A stretch of DNA of 64,000 nucleotides from Phaseolus vulgaris (lineage: Eukaryota > Streptophyta > Magnoliopsida > Fabales > Fabaceae): the NCBI RefSeq assembly GCF_000499845.2, contig NC_023755.2, positions 4,330,087 through 4,394,086 of the forward strand. Reading direction: 5' to 3'. The notes beneath the pieces are model-generated. The model saw nothing but the letters and a program-made list of their open reading frames with translations. It ran no database searches and had not been told where the DNA came from. This document shows positions 58,971-64,000 of this stretch, in pieces; position 1 is the first letter of the stretch, and the number at the start of each line of letters is the position of its first letter. The position numbers were made by a program, and so were the translations under genes.

Positions 58971-60720
58971 GTGGGATTAAGCTCACATAAGACTCCAATA
59001 AATGTCTTTATGAAGTTAATTTTCAGGAGTAAGTTCATGTATTTCTTGGATTTGCTACAACATTTTTTGTACTTGCTCAACTTAGATTTCAGGAGTAATT
59101 CTAGGTGAACAAGCTTATAATTCAAGATGGATTTTGTAGATCTTAATGTAATGAACTCTTTCATGCATAGATGGCCTCGTAGATGAGCATCTAAAAGTAA
59201 ACTGTATAATAGTGTGATAAACTCTCTAGTGTCTAATACTTATTGTATCAACCAGTTAATTAATTAGATGTTTGCATTCTAACTAACATGTAACTATTTT
59301 TTCCTCTTTATAAGGGTAAATGTATGTGTTTTGTAACTATTTTTTCTTCTTTATAAGGGTAAATGGATATGTTTTGAAGTAATGTAGTATTGACAATTAT
59401 ACAATGTTAATACAAAGAAATTGTATTCATTTCTAAGTATGTGTGATTTGTTTGTTTTTCATCTTCATTTAATATACTTAACTATCAAACATTTTTTTTA
59501 CTAAAACTTTTCTAAACATGCATTTTCCCACTAATACACTTTACATTTTATGATGTGGAAGCATACTAAGAATTGTATTTAGCATATACAATGTCTATTA
59601 AGCATAGAACAATAACAGACTCTTTTAAGATACTTAACTATTAAGAGAATCTTAAAGGGAATTTAGTTTTTCATCTCTCAATTTTTCTCACACTAATTAA
59701 AATAATAAAAAAAATGAAGGAAAGTTGATTGGGGACGGAGAAATATAGAGTCTTAAGCGTCTTTTCATGAATGAAAGAAAAAGAAAAGCTCACTGATGTG
59801 ACTTGTGTTCTTCTATTCTAAACAAATAGGACAGAAGTAATTGTGAATTTATAATGTAAGAATTCTAAAGAAATTTTAGATAATTTGGGATAAACTTTTC
59901 TTTTATATTTTTTGTCATGGAATAAAGAATTATGAAAATGAAAAAAAAAGATTATAGTACACATTAATTAATGTGTAAAATTCAACGAAGCTATGAAAGT
60001 GAGTTTGGTTGCATGAGTTGTACGTGCATTGGGTATAAATAGATGGTAGCTCAAATGGCGATTTGAAGTCTTGTGTCGGTTGGAAACATTAATCAAAATG
60101 TCTTAGTTTCTAAACTTTCTTTTTCCTCTCAACTAGTCTTCTCTTCTCATCATCACACTAAACTCATACTTAAACATCACGAAATCTAAACAAAATTGCT
60201 GTCCAATTTTATAAACCTTTGAAAACAAAAAACATACTGTGCAAGAAACGTTGTCGCAAAATTAGTAAAAAAGACTAAAAATGAGGCAAAGAAAAATAAT
60301 ATTCTTCTTTTAACTAGGATTTTTTATTGGTTATAAATTATTAAAAGAGACTCGTAATTTCATTTTGATATACACCAAAAAATAGGCAACTGCTTTTGCT
60401 ATAAGAAGGTCCTTTTCCTCATTTGAAACATGAGACTTTCTTCTATCTATAGACACCATTTTTCTCTGTCTCACTGAATTGTTCTTTTCTCACCTTAAAA
60501 GCTTATCTTTACAGCTGAAAAATACATATCCAAGACTTAATGTTCTAACAGTTAACTTTACTTTTTCTGCAAAACTTGGCAGTGTTCGAGAGCATGAAGT
60601 ACTTGCACAGTGTGAAGGAAATTCATAGAAGAAATGAAAAAAAACCAATTACTTTTGTTATGTAGAAATTAAGAGGAAGGAAATTGTCTAGTATCAGAAA
60701 CTATCATATTAAGAACATAT
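58971..60720. other. Intergenic DNA
   Basis: Contains a small direct repeat of ~46 bp (TGTAACTATTTTTTC...AAGGGTAAATG, at 59290 and 59336). No gene is recognised. Confidence 0.5.
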
Positions 60721-60909
60721 TTTGATGATACAAATTAGTATACATAAAATACAAGCCATATATATGCATGAAGGATACACAGATGTAAGAGTATAACAGG
60801 AGATGGAGGAAGCTAAGGTATTTTGCTGGCCAAAATATAAGCACAGAATAATAATACATAGAAAACAGATCGATGAAGCAACCAAATCAGCAGCAGCTAG
60901 TAACTTTTC
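60721..60909 (-). other. Probable 3' UTR of the minus-strand gene
   Basis: Lies downstream of the TAG at 60910-60912 on the minus strand. Transcript end not determined. Confidence 0.4.
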
Positions 60910-61510
60910 CTAGGCTGATAACTTGAAAACAGGTTTTTTCCCTGCATCACCTAAATGAGGATCACGCTTAGCCTTCAGCAAATGCCCCAAAACTTTGGCA
61001 TAACGACTCACCAACTTCTTGAACTTCAAACCTTGGAGATTCTCCTTCTGTTGCATCCGAACCAGCTGAAGATGCTGCTTCTCTTCCTCAGTGAAATGTT
61101 CACCAAGTGAGTTCCTTGATCCCTTTCCTCTCTCATCACTATTACCCTTCATTGCTTCCTTGTCATCATCTCCTATGATCAACTGCTTCAAGCTTTTGTG
61201 GTCATTCTCACCACCTTGTTTCACCTCACCAATAGTAGTTGCCTGCACTTTGAGTTTGTCATCCTTTGGTGCTGCATCACCCATTGCTGATTTGGATTTC
61301 TCATTGCCTTGCACTGGAAATTGGTGTTTCCTTGTTCTTCTTGACATGGTTATGTCATAGGGGCGTTTCACTGATGGAGATTGTACCTCCATTAACTTTC
61401 TATGAGGGAATCTACTACGATCTTTGCTTCTCTCACTGATTTTTGGCTTGGTTTTGTTGTAATTCTCAAAGGGGAGCCATGGCTGCACCTCTTGGACAGC
61501 AAGATCACTC
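60910..61510 (-). CDS. Last exon of an unrecognised basic, hydrophilic protein
   Basis: On the minus strand a CAG acceptor (complement of 61511-61513) opens this exon: SDLAVQEVQPWLPFENYNKT..., about 199 residues to a TAG at 60910-60912. The open frame alone has no ATG at its head, so translation starts in an upstream exon, or less likely at the internal ATG (MEVQSPSVKRPYD, near 61393). Features: Lys/Arg-rich patches (PHRKLMEV, SRRTRKHQF) that could serve nuclear import, an acidic-basic middle, and a C-terminal helical stretch EEEKQHLQLVRMQQKENLQ followed by LKFKKLVSRYAKVLGHLLK. No known catalytic motif. A possible first exon ATG at 62033 (MEIKKSSG with a GTGAGA donor) is out of phase with this acceptor, so the 5' end stays open. 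I do not recognise the family. Confidence 0.65.
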
Positions 61511-61513
61511 CTG

Positions 61514-62600
61514 CAGGAAGAGAAATGTTCACTTTCTTAAAGAGCAACCAAAGGGGGTTGGTTAGTTTAGAGGCCTTTCAAAAAGGTGAAATGTCTGTTT
61601 TCTGGTTGTCCATGTGTGAAAAATGAAAGATTAACTCTCTAATGCCAATGAAGCTCAAGAAAATGAAATGGGGGAAGGTCACCAAACTCTACAATTTTCA
61701 CCATAATGGGCCAACTCTTACATCTAAAACTTCCTTATCTACAGTTACTTTGAGTACTTATTTTCAAAAAATAAGTTCAAATTTACACTCTAATTCAATC
61801 TCACAACCTAACAAAGATGGTAAATTTATTAACCTTTTATCCAAAACACCTCACAAGTTATATATCTACAGTGTAAACAAATTTACATGAGGGTGCATAG
61901 AAACTAGAAGTTTGATTTATTTGGCTTCTGTTTGTGTATATGAGTTGGTGGGTTTGCAGCTTTCAGGTGCAGTGGGAGCTAAGGAGCCTTCAATCCACAT
62001 CCATCAGAAAGAGCTTCTCACCTGATGATTTTTTTATTTCCATGAAGATGTGGTAAGGTAGAAAGGACAGGGAAAAACCAGAATTAGAATAAGGCCTAGT
62101 CTTGCATAGTGCATTAAATGAAGATTGCTTAATGTGTGGCAATGGTTATGTTGATGGGTTTTGTTTGTTGCAGTAGGTCAGTGGAAAGTCAGCATTTTGC
62201 TAGGTTTAGTTAAGTTCGTTACCTTTCAGCTAACTGTCTAGATGCCCAAAACAGATGCCACATAACCTGTCTTACGTTGTTTTCCTCTTTTTTTCTAACT
62301 CATTTTTAAGGGTACTAGGAGAAGGTAGGGTACCCTTCTACTTTCTTAGGACATATTTTCTATGTTATTTAAGAAAGAAATAATTTTTTTTAAACTATTT
62401 TTTTACAAATTAATTTATATATCAAGTAATTTTAATTTCATAATTTAACTTTTTTCTCTTCAATTTTTTTATGAAAACTTTATTCTAACACAGAATTTGG
62501 AATTCGTGACAATCTCCTCTCTCCAAAGTACTAAATTACATGTTGGTCTGATGGAAAAAGAAGAATGAATTTTCATTAAAATAGATAAAGCAAATACTAA
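61514..62600 (-). other. Upstream intron and 5' region of the minus-strand gene
   Basis: Should hold the missing 5' exon(s) and promoter of the gene ending at 60910. Plus-strand frames at 61402-61890 are shadows or AT-rich noise. Confidence 0.4.
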
Positions 62601-62965
62601 ATACTAACCAGTTTCTAAATATACTAGTTAAAAACTCATAATAAAAAATAAAAATTAATTTAAAAAATAATAATTAATCATGTCATTAACTAAATTAAAT
62701 ATTATTTTAAAAACTAAAAAATTATTAATATTTAAAATATTTTTTATTGTTAATAAAATTTATAATCTAATTTTTAAATTTATATTTAAATTAACTACAA
62801 ATTTAATTATCAACATTATAATCTTAAATAATTGATAACTATAACTTTAATAGTTAATTAGATATTAATTTGAAAAATTTATTAATCATAACTATTTAGA
62901 TATTAAAAAAAATTAAAATTTTCTTTTAATCTATAAAATAGTATCTACTAATTTTTTTAGACCTT
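62601..62965. repeat. Possible decayed MITE of the 23814-24204 family
   Basis: Phrases such as ATTTTAAAAACTAAAAAATT, TTAACTACAAATTTAATTA and TAGTTAATTAGATATTAATTT resemble the interior of the complete MITE. Ends are not defined. Confidence 0.35.
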
Positions 62966-64000
62966 TTCATCCCATCTCATATTCTTACCGACAACGCCAA
63001 ACTGGTAATCACTAAATTAGTATAAAATAATAATAAAAAATTGCCAATAATAATTAAAATTAAACTTTTTTTTGCTGGCACACTTTCAATATATATGTGT
63101 TTTTTACTTTTAGTATGAATATAGATAATTAATCAAATTGCTTTTGTTCCTTTCGTCTCATGTATCCATTTTAACGAGAATCGATATTTCAATTTAAAAG
63201 AAATCAATTAAAATTACAATATCATAAATTTTAAAATAACTATTTAGAAAAAAAAATTAAACTTACCATGCATTTTGTAAGATCCGGCAGCACACCATTC
63301 GAGTAAATTTATTTTTGCTTTAAATATATTTTATTATTTATTTTTTCTTAAGATTTAGTCATCAATTTTGATGGAACAATTGAGAAAAATGTTCCTTTCA
63401 ACTTTTCTCAACTTGATTTATCACATACTGAATCTTGGTGATGTTTGAATAACATGCTTTAAGTCTCTAGAGTCTCAAATGGTTTTTCGGTTAGAGTTAA
63501 AGTTTCCACTAGAATAAAGAATTTTTAGTAAGGAAGTTATGTATTTTTTTTTAATAGAACCTTATAGCTAATTTAAATAATAAGGTAATCTAGTAACAAT
63601 ATGCATGTTAGATTATAAAGTTAGTTAAACTGAATTTGATTATGAGTTTATATGAGGATGAATTTGAGATATATATGTAATTGATTTGAGAAATCTTAAA
63701 TGATGTATGAGTGATTGATATACATTGTATGTGAATGATATGTGTTGTATGTGATTGATGAAAGCTTGCATGAACTTGATGTTATACATTTGGGGTAATG
63801 TGTGAGATGTTGTGTTTTGGTACATTACATATATGAAAAGCCTACGAGCAGAGATCCTCTTACTTCACTAATTATCTAAGTCACATACACTAAGATATCA
63901 GTTGGTGAGAAGCTGGAGAGCGAGTTCATACACACTATGATCGCTTGTAGTCATACGGTATGAATGTTTGGACTTACCTGATCCGATCGGAGTGGATTAG
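62966..64000. other. AT-rich intergenic DNA to the window end
   Basis: A weak repeat of TGTATGTGAATGATATG lies near 63720-63760. From about 63840 the composition becomes more balanced, possibly the start of another repeat that continues outside the window. No gene is seen. Confidence 0.4.

Noticed and set aside
60034..60042. GTATAAATAG, a good TATA box
   Set aside because: No coding frame, exon or repeat follows within several hundred bases on that strand.
61091..61626. Plus-strand frames of 74-89 codons
   Set aside because: Antisense to the minus-strand exon at 60910-61510 or overlapping its intron, with no supporting features.
1..64000. tRNA, rRNA or microRNA genes
   Set aside because: I saw no box A/B pair with a cloverleaf, no rRNA signature, and no hairpin that was not part of a transposon. 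A covariance-model scan would be needed to exclude them.

Overview
The window is nuclear DNA of a flowering plant: AT-rich, with GT-AG introns, TATA boxes and typical plant transposon families. The mix suggests a eudicot, and a legume is my best guess from the general look of the repeats. Species cannot be fixed from sequence alone. Most of the 64 kb is mobile DNA. Three host genes or parts of genes are supported: a short intronless gene for a membrane protein of unknown function (24910-25284, +), a 12-exon gene for an MFSD12-like transporter of the major facilitator superfamily (51263-55877, +), and the last exon of an unrecognised basic protein (60910-61510, -).

Left part, 1-17500: a large fold-back element (about 746-9412) has ~0.9 kb inverted arms, a captured intron-containing fragment of a dynamin-related GTPase gene (2220-2438), and a ~1 kb tandem array made from its own arm sequence and interrupted by an LTR-like insertion. 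Next come a minus-strand Ty1/copia remnant (9765-10850) and a nested stack: a Ty3/gypsy element without reverse transcriptase (11414-16656) inside a CACTA element (11312-17476, TSD TAA), itself inside a half-MITE.

Middle part, 18000-36000: several L1-type LINE copies, one 5'-truncated with an open reverse transcriptase frame and a clear TSD (20691-23649). There is also a MITE, the small membrane-protein gene, a broken copia element with one LTR (28050-30138), and a young copia element with matching LTRs, TSD GTTTA and an intact 1071-codon pol frame but no gag (31936-35975).

36600-40500: three Mutator-like elements of one family lie close together. Each has related TTCTTCC termini, subterminal TTCCGGAT palindromes and a 9-bp TSD. 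The largest (37758-40498) holds the 5' parts of two convergent genes, a plant-mobile-domain gene (+) and a probable FAR1/Mutator-type transposase (-), fused tail to tail by a deletion.

41000-50000: AT-rich minisatellite DNA split by a deleted Tat/Ogre-like gypsy element (43627-45354, TSD TTATG), followed by a LINE 3' end with an RNase H domain on the minus strand. 50500-64000: the transporter gene, small LINE and copia remnants, the minus-strand gene end and AT-rich intergenic DNA. The host genes share no evident pathway. The sequence is best read as a few genes embedded in layered transposon insertions whose order can be worked out from TSDs and nesting.
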